Shown here piece after piece: positions 1 to 6,826 of a stretch of 7,398 nucleotides of DNA. Source of the DNA: an uncultured Eubacteriales bacterium (lineage in GTDB: Bacteria > Bacillota > Clostridia > Christensenellales > CAG-138); assembly GCA_900550525.1 (NCBI GenBank), contig URSN01000095.1, positions 1-7,398 on the forward strand. The letters run 5' to 3'. The translations under genes were made by a program, and so were the position numbers. The first letter of the stretch is position 1. Every line of letters begins with the position of its first letter. The notes beneath the pieces were generated by a model. The model was not told where the DNA came from. It ran no database searches and saw only the letters and a list, made by a program, of their open reading frames with translations.

Positions 1-1994
1 TGCGCGCCGATCACGCCGGGGCGCAGCCCGGCGGCGGGCCTGCCGCCGTCCTCGCCGGTGAGGCGGCGGATCTCGTCGCGCAGGCGGGCCGCCTGCTCAA
101 ACTCCAGCTCGCGCGCGGCCTGCTGCATCTGCTCGGTCAGCACGGCCAGCCGCCGCTCGAGCGCCTCGCCCGCGGGCGCGTCCTCCTGCGCCGCGCGCGT
201 GGTGATGCCGAGCGTGTCGCGCACGGCCTTATGGATGCTCTGCGGCACGACGCCGTGCGCGCGGTTGTACGCAAGCTGCTTGTCGCGGCGGCGGTTCGTC
301 TCGTCGATGGCGCGCTGCATGGAGGGCGTGACGGTATCGGCGTACATGATGACGCGGCCCTCGGCGTTGCGCGCGGCGCGGCCGATGGTCTGGATGAGGC
401 TCGTGGTCGAGCGCAAAAAGCCCTCCTTGTCCGCGTCGAGTATGGCGACCAGCCCCACCTCCGGCAGGTCGAGCCCCTCGCGCAGCAGGTTGATGCCCAC
501 GAGCACGTCGAACTCGCCAAGGCGCAGGTCGCGGATGATCTCCATGCGCTCCATGGTGTCGATGTCCGAGTGCATGTAGCGCACGCGCACATGCATCCCG
601 TCCAGGTATTCGGTCAGGTTCTCTGCCATGCGCTTGGTCAGCGTGGTCACGAGCGTGCGGCAGCCCTTCTGCGCCTGCAGGCGCACCTGGCCCAGCAGGT
701 CGTCGATCTGCCCGGTTACGGGGCGCACCTCGATCGCCGGATCGACCAGCCCCGTCGGGCGGATGATCTGCTCGGCCACGCGCGCGGCGCGGCCCAGCTC
801 GTACTCGCCGGGCGTGGCGGACACGCAGATCATCTGCGGGATGCGCGCGGTGAACTCGTCGAACTTGAGCGGCCGGTTGTCCGCCGCGGAGGGCAGGCGG
901 AAGCCGTACTCGATCAGCGCGTCCTTGCGCGCGCGGTCGCCCCGGTACATCGCGCCGATCTGCGGCAGCGTCACGTGCGACTCATCCACGATGAGCAGGA
1001 AATCCTTCGGAAAATAGTCGATCAGCGTGAACGGCGGCTCGCCGGGCCTGCGGCCGTCGAAATAGCGGCTATAGTTCTCGATGCCGCTGCAATAGCCGAT
1101 CTCGCGCATCATCTCCAGGTCGTACTGCGTGCGCTGGCGCAGGCGGTACGCCTCCACCATCCTGCCGTCCGCCTCGAGCTCCTCCGCGCGCTTGACGCAG
1201 TCCGCCTCGATCTGCTCCATGGCCGCGAGCAGCTTCTCCCGCCCGGTCGCGTAGTGCGAGGCGGGGAAGATCGCCGCGTGCGTCCGGTCGCACAGGATCT
1301 CGCCGGTGAGCGCGTTGACCTCGCTGATGCGGTCGATCTCGTCGCCGAAGAACTCGATGCGCAGCGCCTTGTCCGACCAGTTGGCCGGGAACACGTCCAG
1401 CACGTCGCCGCGCACGCGGAACGTGCCGCGCGCAAAGTCGATGTCGCTGCGCTGGAACTGGATGTCCACCAGCCGCCGCATGACCTCCTCGCGCGGGAGC
1501 TCCATGCCCCGCCGCAGCGAGAGCGAGAGCTTGAGGTATTCCTCCGGGTCGCCCAGCGCGTAGATGCACGACACCGACGCGACGATGATCACGTCCCGCC
1601 GCTCGTTGAGCGCGCAGGTCGCGCTGTGGCGGAGCTTGTCGATCTCGTCGTTGATGGCGACGGTCTTTTCGATGTACGTATCCGAGGCGGGGATGTACGC
1701 CTCCGGCTGGTAATAGTCGTAGTAGGAGACGAAGTACTCCACCGCCGAATCCGGAAAGAACTCCCGGAATTCCGCGCACAGCTGCGCTGCGAGCGTCTTG
1801 TTGTGCGCGATGACGAGGGTGGGCTTCTGCACGCGCTCGATCACCTTGGCCATGGTGAAGGTCTTGCCGCTGCCGGTCACGCCCAGCAGCACCTGCACCG
1901 CGTCGCCCGCGGCCACGCCCCCCGCCAGCGCGTCGATCGCCTCCGGCTGGTCGCCCTGCGGCTCAAAGGGGGATACGACTTTGAATTCGTTCAT
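1..1994 (-). CDS. uvrB: UvrABC excinuclease subunit B (3' end cut by window edge)
   Basis: UvrB is the DNA helicase-like subunit of nucleotide excision repair. It is loaded by UvrA, verifies the lesion and recruits UvrC. The translation gives 664 residues, and the family is usually about 660-680, so only a short C-terminal tail is missing. Visible in order: Walker A GVTGSGKT (38-45); the beta-hairpin that inserts between strands, beginning [12 protein letters not shown] (about 91-102); DESH Walker B (337-340); SATPGEYE (392-399); helicase motifs including [13 protein letters not shown] (503-515) and QTIGRAARN (535-543); and a UVR domain at about 612-647 ([14 protein letters not shown]), which contacts UvrC. 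The start at 1994 is chosen because the protein then begins [20 protein letters not shown], the normal UvrB N-terminus, behind two Shine-Dalgarno-like sequences. The same frame is open far upstream through a repeat array, so a longer N-terminus cannot be excluded. It is the last of three minus-strand genes here. I see no LexA-type box in front of it. Confidence 0.98.
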   Translation of the reverse strand, partial: MNEFKVVSPFEPQGDQPEAIDALAGGVAAGDAVQVLLGVTGSGKTFTMAKVIERVQKPTLVIAHNKTLAAQLCAEFREFFPDSAVEYFVSYYDYYQPEAYIPASDTYIEKTVAINDEIDKLRHSATCALNERRDVIIVASVSCIYALGDPEEYLKLSLSLRRGMELPREEVMRRLVDIQFQRSDIDFARGTFRVRGDVLDVFPANWSDKALRIEFFGDEIDRISEVNALTGEILCDRTHAAIFPASHYATGREKLLAAMEQIEADCVKRAEELEADGRMVEAYRLRQRTQYDLEMMREIGYCSGIENYSRYFDGRRPGEPPFTLIDYFPKDFLLIVDESHVTLPQIGAMYRGDRARKDALIEYGFRLPSAADNRPLKFDEFTARIPQMICVSATPGEYELGRAARVAEQIIRPTGLVDPAIEVRPVTGQIDDLLGQVRLQAQKGCRTLVTTLTKRMAENLTEYLDGMHVRVRYMHSDIDTMERMEIIRDLRLGEFDVLVGINLLREGLDLPEVGLVAILDADKEGFLRSTTSLIQTIGRAARNAEGRVIMYADTVTPSMQRAIDETNRRRDKQLAYNRAHGVVPQSIHKAVRDTLGITTRAAQEDAPAGEALERRLAVLTEQMQQAARELEFEQAARLRDEIRRLTGEDGGRPAAGLRPGVIGA

Positions 1995-2000
1995 GCCTGT

Positions 2001-2012
2001 CTCCGTTCTCCT
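2001..2012 (-). promoter_or_regulatory. Tandem Shine-Dalgarno sequences of uvrB
   Basis: On the minus strand AGGAG (2012-2008) and GGAG (2004-2001) precede the uvrB ATG. The nearer one leaves a 6-nt gap, which is ideal. This decides the start at 1994 over the in-frame ATG at 2087, which lies inside the repeat array and has no such signal. Confidence 0.7.
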
Positions 2013-2046
2013 GCTGCGCGCTTTGCGCCTGTACGCGCCGCCCCCG

Positions 2047-2312
2047 TCCGGCACTTCGTAGATGACCGTCTTGCCGTCCACGCGCATGGGCAACGCCCAT
2101 CCCGCGGACACTATTCTCCATCCGGCACTTCGTAGATGACCGTCTTGCCGTCCACGCGCATGGGCAACGCCCATCGCGCGGACGCTATTCTCCGTCCGGC
2201 ACTTCGTAAATGACCGTCTTGCCGTCCACGCGCATGGGCAACGCCCATCGCGCGGACGCTATTCTCCGTCCGGCACTTCGTAGATGACGGTCTTCCCGTC
2301 CACGCGATGGGC
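2047..2312. repeat. 74-bp tandem repeat, three full units plus a partial unit inside the Dabb gene
   Basis: Units begin with TCCGGCACTTCGTA at 2047, 2121, 2195 and 2269, an exact 74-bp period. The three complete units are 2047-2120, 2121-2194 and 2195-2268. The fourth (2269-2306, and to 2312 if one indel is allowed) is the 3' end of the neighbouring Dabb gene, so the array most likely grew from that gene end. Units 2 and 3 differ by one base (2209). Unit 1 differs from unit 2 at three positions (2102, 2110, 2120). Each full unit carries a perfect 6-bp inverted repeat, ATGGGC-AAC-GCCCAT. On the minus strand, two junctions (2185-2235 and 2111-2161) recreate a 16-residue [19 protein letters not shown], ending in TAG. 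The leftmost copy lacks that stop. The array fills most of the space between the Dabb gene and uvrB. There are no CRISPR-like spacers and no transposase. Confidence 0.95.
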
Positions 2313-2558
2313 GTAGATGTACTCGCGCATCTTCTCGTGGTAGGGGTGCCGGTCGTACACGGCGACGGCGTCCATGTCGCGGAAGGTGCAGGTGAGCGCG
2401 AGGTCGTAGCTGCGCGCGCCGTTATGCCAGATGTCCGCGCCCGTCTCCATGGACAGGATCTCCGGGATGACGCCCTCCATGCTGTGCAGCTTCTCGATGA
2501 CCGTGGGCAGACATTCCTCCGGGTCGCGGAACTTGAACAGGACGATGTATTTGAGCAT
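2259..2558 (-). CDS. Small Dabb-family (stress-responsive A/B barrel) protein
   Basis: This encodes 99 residues, the usual length of a single Dabb domain (dimeric alpha/beta barrel, ferredoxin-like fold). Family-like features are the N-terminal strand MLKYIVLFKFRD (1-12), a first helix at about 15-27, the second strand near 30-39 (VIPEILSMET), DIWHNGARSYDLALTCTF (42-59), and the late motif YDRHPYHEKMREYI (68-81), where the His-Pro and second helix are typical. It ends [15 protein letters not shown]. Dabb proteins are cytosolic. Some are stress-induced and a few relatives are enzymes, but the bacterial stand-alone ones mostly have no assigned reaction, so I give no specific function. The gene sits 50 nt after holA and 264 nt before uvrB on the same strand, which suggests co-transcription. 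Its last 38 bp are the seed of the 74-bp repeat array. Its frame continues past the TAG stop, without another stop, into uvrB. Confidence 0.85.
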   Translation of the reverse strand: MLKYIVLFKFRDPEECLPTVIEKLHSMEGVIPEILSMETGADIWHNGARSYDLALTCTFRDMDAVAVYDRHPYHEKMREYIYAHRVDGKTVIYEVPDGE

Positions 2559-2565
2559 ATCATTT

Positions 2566-2572
2566 CTCCTTT
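2566..2572 (-). promoter_or_regulatory. Strong ribosome binding site of the Dabb gene
   Basis: The minus strand reads AAAGGAG, then 7 nt, then ATG at 2558. This is a near-consensus Shine-Dalgarno. It selects the ATG at 2558 over an out-of-frame ATG at 2563, whose product would not be a recognisable protein. Confidence 0.8.
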
Positions 2573-2608
2573 CGCTCGTTGTGCTGAAACAGGCGCGGGG
2601 CGCGCCCC

Positions 2609-3595
2609 TCAAAACGTCCGGTATACGGCCAGCAGCAGCGCGTCGCGCTCGCGCAGCAGGCCCTGCTTGACCTGCGCGTCCACGCCCGCAAAGGCCTGCA
2701 CCGCGCGGCGCAGCCATGCATCGTCGGCGCGGCGCGCGGCCTGCACTGTCTTTTTCGCCGCATACGGGCTGCCGCCGAGCGCCCTGGCCGCCGCCGCCTC
2801 CGTCATGCCCGAGGCGAGCAGCTGCCGGGCCGAGAGCATCTGCCTGATGCGCCCCTCGAGGAAGCTCGCCAGCCCCAGCGCGCTCTCGCCGCTTTGCAGC
2901 ATGCCGTGCAGCATGGCGTAGCCGCGCCGGCGGTCGCCCGCGAGCAGGAGCGCGAGCAGATCGAACACGCGGTACTCCACGTCCGGCGTGACGCACCTGG
3001 CCAGCGCCTCCTCCGTGACCGCGCCGCCCGGACCCACATAGTCCGCCGTGAGAAAGAGCGCGCTCTCCAGCGCGGCAAGGTCCGTCCCGACCATGGCGAT
3101 GAGCCGCCGCGCCGCGGCCGGCGGCAGCGAAACGCCGCGCGAGGCGGCCCGCTTTTTGAGGAACGCCGCCGCGCGCGCCTCGTCGCAGCGGGGGAACTCC
3201 ACCGCGCGCTCCGGCGCGAGCGCCTTGAACAGCGGCGATGTTTTGGCCGCCGCGCCGCGCTGCACCACCAGCAGCAGCGCCGTCTCCGGCACGGCGGGGG
3301 CGTAGGCGGCGCGCGCCGCCTCCTCCGGGGCGGGCAGGTCGCGCACGACGACGACGCGGCAGCGGTCGAAAAACGGCAGCGTTTCGCACGCGGCCTGCAC
3401 GTCCGCCGCCGCCGGCGCGTCGAGCCGCTGCACGTTGAGCGCGCGCGCCGCCTCCGCCGGCAGCGCCGCCGCCTGGCGCACCGCCTGCTCCTTGCTGTAT
3501 TCCTCCTCGCCGTGCAGCAGGTACGCGCCCGAAAGCGCCATCGCCTCCTGCGCGGCCGACTGCCGCACGGCCTCGAAAAACCGCATCTCGTCCAT
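2609..3595 (-). CDS. holA: DNA polymerase III delta subunit
   Basis: HolA (delta) is the clamp-loader subunit that opens the sliding beta clamp at replication forks. The product of 328 residues fits the family (about 320-350). Recognisable parts are the N-terminal AAA+-like segment AYLLHGEEEYSKEQAVRQ (24-41, matching the family's 'YLL.G.E.yl' start); TLPFFDRCRVVVVRDL (72-87), the usual '..pfF...rlvvv.d' strand; DLAALESALFLT near 172-183; and the C-terminal helical collar domain with VEYRVFDLLALLLAGDRRRG (206-225). Delta normally lacks a working Walker A, and none is seen. The start MDEMRFFEAV at 3595 gives the expected distance to the first domain. The ATG at 3586 is the alternative. The open frame extends further upstream (to 3874), but that stretch runs antisense into prmA and is not homologous to HolA. 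The gene is first in the minus-strand run and appears to be read from its own leaderless promoter. Confidence 0.93.
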   Translation of the reverse strand: MDEMRFFEAVRQSAAQEAMALSGAYLLHGEEEYSKEQAVRQAAALPAEAARALNVQRLDAPAAADVQAACETLPFFDRCRVVVVRDLPAPEEAARAAYAPAVPETALLLVVQRGAAAKTSPLFKALAPERAVEFPRCDEARAAAFLKKRAASRGVSLPPAAARRLIAMVGTDLAALESALFLTADYVGPGGAVTEEALARCVTPDVEYRVFDLLALLLAGDRRRGYAMLHGMLQSGESALGLASFLEGRIRQMLSARQLLASGMTEAAAARALGGSPYAAKKTVQAARRADDAWLRRAVQAFAGVDAQVKQGLLRERDALLLAVYRTF

Positions 3596-3601
3596 GCCCC
3601 C

Positions 3602-3630
3602 ATTATACAGGAAAGCGTCCCGCCGCGCAA
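3602..3630 (-). promoter_or_regulatory. holA promoter, predicted leaderless
   Basis: On the minus strand TTGCGC (3630-3625), a 17-nt spacer and a perfect TATAAT (3607-3602) form a sigma-A-type promoter. Six nt (GGGGGC) separate the -10 from the ATG at 3595, so transcription would start at or next to the A of the ATG. The G run is only 1 nt from the ATG, too close for a Shine-Dalgarno serving it. An alternative is initiation at the in-frame ATG at 3586, 10 nt after the G run, but a transcript starting at +1 would lack those Gs. The -35 matches TTGACA at only 3 of 6 positions. Confidence 0.7.
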
Positions 3631-3744
3631 CGCGCGCGGCCTGCGCCGCCCCCGCGGGATTGCCGCGCGGCGCGCCCCGGCTGCGGCGCACCCCATCTGC
3701 GGAAAATCTCCCCTGCGTTGCCGGCTCCTGCGGCCCGCCCCCCC

Positions 3745-3773
3745 TTGCCGCCGCGCAAAAAAGCGGGTATACT
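3745..3773 (+). promoter_or_regulatory. prmA operon promoter, predicted leaderless
   Basis: TTGCCG (3745-3750, 4 of 6 to consensus), a 17-nt spacer and TATACT (3768-3773, 5 of 6) form a sigma-A-type promoter. The six nt GGCAGC then lead directly to the ATG at 3780, so the expected transcription start falls on the A of the start codon. No Shine-Dalgarno lies between. An A-rich run sits inside the spacer (3757-3762). The geometry is the same as that of the holA promoter facing the other way. Confidence 0.72.
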
Positions 3774-3779
3774 GGCAGC

Positions 3780-4745
3780 ATGAAATGGTATGAAATTGCG
3801 GTATACACCACCGATGCCGGCATCGAACCGGTGTGCGGCGCGCTCACGGGCGCGGGGCTTTCCGGCTTTTCCATCGAGGAGAGCCGGGAGGCGGCCGCCG
3901 CCTTTCTCGATCAGAGCGCGCTGTACTGGGACTTTGCGGACATGGCGCACATCGGCACGGACGCGCCCTGCGTGAAGGCGTACCTGGCCGCCCTGCCGGA
4001 GAACAAGCCGCTGCTCGACGCGGCGCGCGCGGCCGTCAAGCGGCTGCGCGGGGAGGACCTGGGCGTGGACGTCGGGCCGCTGACGGTGTGCGTGACCGTG
4101 CGCGACGACGAGGACTGGGCCAACAGCTGGAAGCGGTATTACGAGCCCATCGAGGTCGGCGAGCGGCTGCTCGTGCTGCCCTCGTGGAAGCCGCGCACGC
4201 GCACGCGGCGCACCACGCTGCGGCTCGACCCGGGGCTCGCGTTCGGCACGGGCGCGCACCACACCACGCGCATGTGTCTCGAGCTGCTCGAGGCGGCCGT
4301 GCCGCAGGGCGGCGCGATGCTCGATCTCGGCTGCGGCAGCGGCATATTGTCCATCGCCGCCCGGCTGCTGGGCGCGTCGCGCGCCGTGGCGGTCGATATC
4401 GACCCGGTGGCCGAGCGCATCGCGCATGAGAACGCGGCGCTCAACGGCGTGGACGATGCCGGCTACACCGTCGAGATCGGCGACGTGCTGACCGACGCGG
4501 CGCTGCGCGCGCGCATCGCCGGCGCGTACGACGTGGTCGTGGCCAACATCGTGGCGGATGTGATCATCCGCCTCGCGCCGTTCGCACTCGCCTGCTGCCG
4601 GCCGGGCGCGCCGTTCATCGCCTCCGGCATCATCGACGAGCGCGAGGCGGAGACTGCGGACGCCATCCGCGCCGCGGGCTTTGCCGTGCGGCAGGTGCGC
4701 CGCGCGGGCGGCTGGGCCGCCATCCTGGCGGTCAGGCCCGCATGA
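3780..4745 (+). CDS. prmA: Ribosomal protein L11 methyltransferase
   Basis: PrmA is a cytosolic SAM-dependent enzyme that methylates ribosomal protein L11. The product of 321 residues is close to the family norm (about 290-320). The N-terminal L11-recognition domain begins MKWYEIAVYTTDAGIEPVCG, which is typical and fixes the start. The linker motif DWANSWKRYYEPIEVGERL lies at 112-130. The catalytic domain shows FGTGAHHTT (155-163), the SAM-binding glycine loop LDLGCGSG (181-188), the acidic residue D206 in VAVDIDP, and NIVADVI (256-262), the family's 'NI.a..l' motif. It is the first gene of prmA-rsmE-mtaB, an order conserved in Firmicutes. Its TGA overlaps the rsmE ATG by 4 nt. The frame is open upstream to 3435, but that part runs antisense to holA and lacks a start context. 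Initiation appears leaderless. Confidence 0.97.
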   Translation: MKWYEIAVYTTDAGIEPVCGALTGAGLSGFSIEESREAAAAFLDQSALYWDFADMAHIGTDAPCVKAYLAALPENKPLLDAARAAVKRLRGEDLGVDVGPLTVCVTVRDDEDWANSWKRYYEPIEVGERLLVLPSWKPRTRTRRTTLRLDPGLAFGTGAHHTTRMCLELLEAAVPQGGAMLDLGCGSGILSIAARLLGASRAVAVDIDPVAERIAHENAALNGVDDAGYTVEIGDVLTDAALRARIAGAYDVVVANIVADVIIRLAPFALACCRPGAPFIASGIIDEREAETADAIRAAGFAVRQVRRAGGWAAILAVRPA

Positions 4746-5476
4746 ACCGTTTTTTTACAACCGACATCGCCGGCGGCCGGGCCAGCATCCGCGGCGAGGA
4801 CGTGAAGCACATCGCGCGCGTGCTGCGCCTTGGCGCCGGCGGCCGCGTGGTCCTGTGCGACGGGGCCGGGACGGAATACGACGGCGTGATCGAATCGCTC
4901 GCGCCGGACGAGGTGCGCCTGTCCGTCTCCGGCGCGCGTCCCTGCCCGGCGGAGCCGCGCTGCCGCGTGACGCTGTTCCAGGCGCTGCCCAAGGCGGGCA
5001 AGCTGGAGACGATCGTGCAAAAATGCGTGGAGCTGGGCGTGGATACGGTCGTGCCGGTGCTTGCCTCCCGCTGCGTGGCCGTGCCGGCGCGCGACTTTTC
5101 CGCGCGCCTGCAGCGCCTGAGGCGCGTGGCTGAGGAGGCGGCCAAGCAGTCCCGGCGCGGCGTGATCCCGCAGGTGGAGGCGGTGCGGCCGCTCGCCTCG
5201 CTCGCGCTGGACGGGTTCGACGCGGCGCTGCTGGCCTACGAGTGCGAGCGCGAGACGACGCTCAAGGCGGCGCTGCGCGCCCACGGGCCGGGGACGCTGC
5301 GCCGCGTGGCGCTCATCGTCGGGCCCGAGGGCGGCTTTGAACCGGAGGAGGCGGCGCTGCTGGCCGCGCGCGGCGCGCGGGCGGTCACGCTCGGCCCGCG
5401 CATCCTGCGCACCGAGACGGCGGGCATGGCCATGCTCGCGCAGACGCTGTACGAATTGGAGCAGGCGGAAGGATGA
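4742..5476 (+). CDS. rsmE: 16S rRNA (uracil(1498)-N(3))-methyltransferase
   Basis: RsmE is a SPOUT-fold methyltransferase that makes m3U1498 in helix 44 of 16S rRNA, using SAM on assembled 30S particles. The product has 244 residues, as expected. It starts MNRFFTTD and has an N-terminal PUA-like domain with HIARVLRLGAGG (23-34). The catalytic domain has ALPKAGKLETIVQKCVELGV (81-100), EEAAKQSRR (131-139), the SAM-binding IVGPEGGF (192-199), and the knot motif LGPRILRTETA (217-227). All the usual conserved blocks are present. Its ATG overlaps the prmA stop as ATGA and its own stop overlaps the mtaB start as ATGA, so translation is probably coupled along the operon. Shine-Dalgarno sequence at its start is weak, in keeping with coupling. 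Confidence 0.96.
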   Translation: MNRFFTTDIAGGRASIRGEDVKHIARVLRLGAGGRVVLCDGAGTEYDGVIESLAPDEVRLSVSGARPCPAEPRCRVTLFQALPKAGKLETIVQKCVELGVDTVVPVLASRCVAVPARDFSARLQRLRRVAEEAAKQSRRGVIPQVEAVRPLASLALDGFDAALLAYECERETTLKAALRAHGPGTLRRVALIVGPEGGFEPEEAALLAARGARAVTLGPRILRTETAGMAMLAQTLYELEQAEG

Positions 5477-6747
5477 AGGTCGCGTTTTACACCCTCGGCT
5501 GCAAGGTCAACCAGTATGAGACGCAGGCGATGCGCGCGCTGTTCGAGGCGGCGGGGCACACCGCGGTGCCGTTTGACGCGCGCGCGGACGCCTACGTCGT
5601 CAACACGTGCACCGTCACGCAGACGAGCGACCATAAATCGCGCGCCATGCTCGCCCGCGCGCACCGGCTCAACCCGGACGCGCCGGTCGTGGCCGTCGGC
5701 TGCTATGCGCAGCTTGCGCCGGAGGCGGTGGCGGCGCTTGCGGGCGTGTCGCTCGTGATCGGCACGGACGGGCGGCGGGACGTCGTGCGCCTGGTCGAGG
5801 AGGCGGCCGCCGCCGGCCGGGCGGCGCCCTGGAGCACCGTGCGCCCCTACGGCGCCGCCTGCGCGTTCGAGTCGCTCTCGGCCGTGGCGGACGGGCGCAC
5901 GCGCGCCACGCTCAAGATCCAGGACGGCTGCCGCAACTTCTGCGCCTACTGCGCCATCCCGTTTGCGCGCGGGCCGCTGCGCTCGCGCCCGCTCGCGGAC
6001 ATCCGGCGCGAGCTCGAACGCCTCGCCCGCGAGGGATACCGCGAGGTGGTGCTCACCGGCATCCACCTGGCCAGCTGGGGCGTGGACAGCGGCGAGGGCG
6101 ACCTGTGCGACGTGCTGCGCGCCGCCGCGGCCAGCGGCGTGGACCGCATCCGCCTCGGCTCGCTCGAGCCGGGCTTTTGCGGCGAACGCTTTGCCGAAAC
6201 CGCCGCCGCGCTGCCGCAGGTGTGCCCGCAGTTCCACCTCTCGCTCCAGAGCGGGTCGGACGCGGTGCTGCGCCGCATGCGCCGCCGCTACGACACGGCC
6301 GGCTATGCGCGCGCCGCCGCGCTGCTGCGGCAGGCCCGGCCCGGCTGCGCGCTGACCACGGACGTGATCGCCGGCTTTGTGGGCGAGACGGAGGCCGAGC
6401 ACGCCGAAACGCTCGCGTTCGTGGCGCGCATGGCGTTTGCGCGCATCCATGTGTTTCCCTACAGCCGCCGCCGCGGCACCGCCGCCGACGCGATGGAGGG
6501 CCACCTGCCGCGCGCCGTGCGCGAGGCGCGCGCGGCGGAGCTCATCGCCCTCGGCGACCGGCTCGAGGCGGACTATGCCCGGAGCCTGACCGGGCGGGAG
6601 GCCGCGGTGCTCGTCGAGGCCGGCAGCGAGGGCTATACCGAGACCTACGTCCGCACGCGCGTGCTCGCCCCGTGCGAGGAGGGCGCGCTCGTTCGCGTGC
6701 GCATCACGGGCGCGGAGGGGCCGCTCGCCCTCGGCGCGCCCGTCTGA
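5473..6747 (+). CDS. mtaB: tRNA t6A37 methylthiotransferase (MtaB family)
   Basis: MtaB is a radical-SAM enzyme that adds a methylthio group to t6A at position 37 of ANN-decoding tRNAs, giving ms2t6A. The product has 424 residues. The N-terminal UPF0004 domain carries the three cysteines of one Fe-S cluster: C10 in GCKVNQYE, C46 in NTCTVT and C77 in GCYAQ. The radical-SAM motif CRNFCAYC supplies C153, C157 and C160. Further blocks are VVLTGIHLASWG (192-203), LGSLEP (228-233), HLSLQSGSD (255-263) and TDVIAGFVGET (296-306), then VFPYSRRRGTAA (327-338). A C-terminal TRAM domain for RNA binding covers about 372-424. GCKVNQYE and the gene context favour MtaB over MiaB or RimO. It is the third and last gene of the operon, overlapping rsmE by 4 nt, and is followed at once by a terminator. 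Confidence 0.95.
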   Translation: MKVAFYTLGCKVNQYETQAMRALFEAAGHTAVPFDARADAYVVNTCTVTQTSDHKSRAMLARAHRLNPDAPVVAVGCYAQLAPEAVAALAGVSLVIGTDGRRDVVRLVEEAAAAGRAAPWSTVRPYGAACAFESLSAVADGRTRATLKIQDGCRNFCAYCAIPFARGPLRSRPLADIRRELERLAREGYREVVLTGIHLASWGVDSGEGDLCDVLRAAAASGVDRIRLGSLEPGFCGERFAETAAALPQVCPQFHLSLQSGSDAVLRRMRRRYDTAGYARAAALLRQARPGCALTTDVIAGFVGETEAEHAETLAFVARMAFARIHVFPYSRRRGTAADAMEGHLPRAVREARAAELIALGDRLEADYARSLTGREAAVLVEAGSEGYTETYVRTRVLAPCEEGALVRVRITGAEGPLALGAPV

Positions 6748-6767
6748 CCCCGCCTTCCCCGCCGCCA

Positions 6768-6797
6768 AACCGCCCGCCCCTGCGCGGGCGGTTGTTT
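6768..6797 (+). terminator. Rho-independent terminator of the prmA-rsmE-mtaB operon
   Basis: A perfect stem CCGCCCGC (6770-6777) pairs with GCGGGCGG (6784-6791) around a 6-nt loop. Two more A-T pairs at the base (6768-6769 with 6792-6793) make 10 bp in all. The tail is TTGTTT, a short U-rich run. It begins 20 nt after the mtaB stop. Confidence 0.85.
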
Positions 6798-6826
6798 GCT
6801 GCCCGCCCCCGCGCCCGCCGTGGATT

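Noticed and set aside
1995..2110. LexA/SOS box upstream of uvrB
   Set aside because: I looked for the Firmicutes-type GAAC-N4-GTTC pattern in this stretch and found only a half-like GAAC without its partner.
231..2135. A 634-codon plus-strand open frame opposite uvrB
   Set aside because: It lies antisense to an unmistakable uvrB. Its translation is low-complexity His/Arg/Ala/Val-rich and resembles no family. Long antisense frames are expected at this GC content.
2047..2268. CRISPR array
   Set aside because: The units are contiguous 74-bp repeats without unique spacers and are derived from a coding sequence.
2111..2563. A 150-codon minus-strand frame starting at ATG 2563, overlapping the Dabb gene
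   Set aside because: It is out of frame with the recognisable Dabb protein for most of its length. It re-enters the repeated C-terminal peptide only because the 74-bp unit shifts the frame.
2597..2608. Palindrome GGGGCGCGCCCC just after holA as a possible terminator
   Set aside because: It can form only a 4-bp stem with a 4-nt loop and has no U-tract, and the next gene begins within 50 nt in the same direction.
3596..3874. N-terminal extension of holA to an ATG at 3874
   Set aside because: The extension overlaps prmA antisense, has no HolA similarity, and contains both divergent promoters.
5236..6768. A 510-codon minus-strand open frame opposite mtaB and the end of rsmE
   Set aside because: It is the antisense shadow of two clearly recognised genes, with Arg/Ala/His-biased, motif-free translation.
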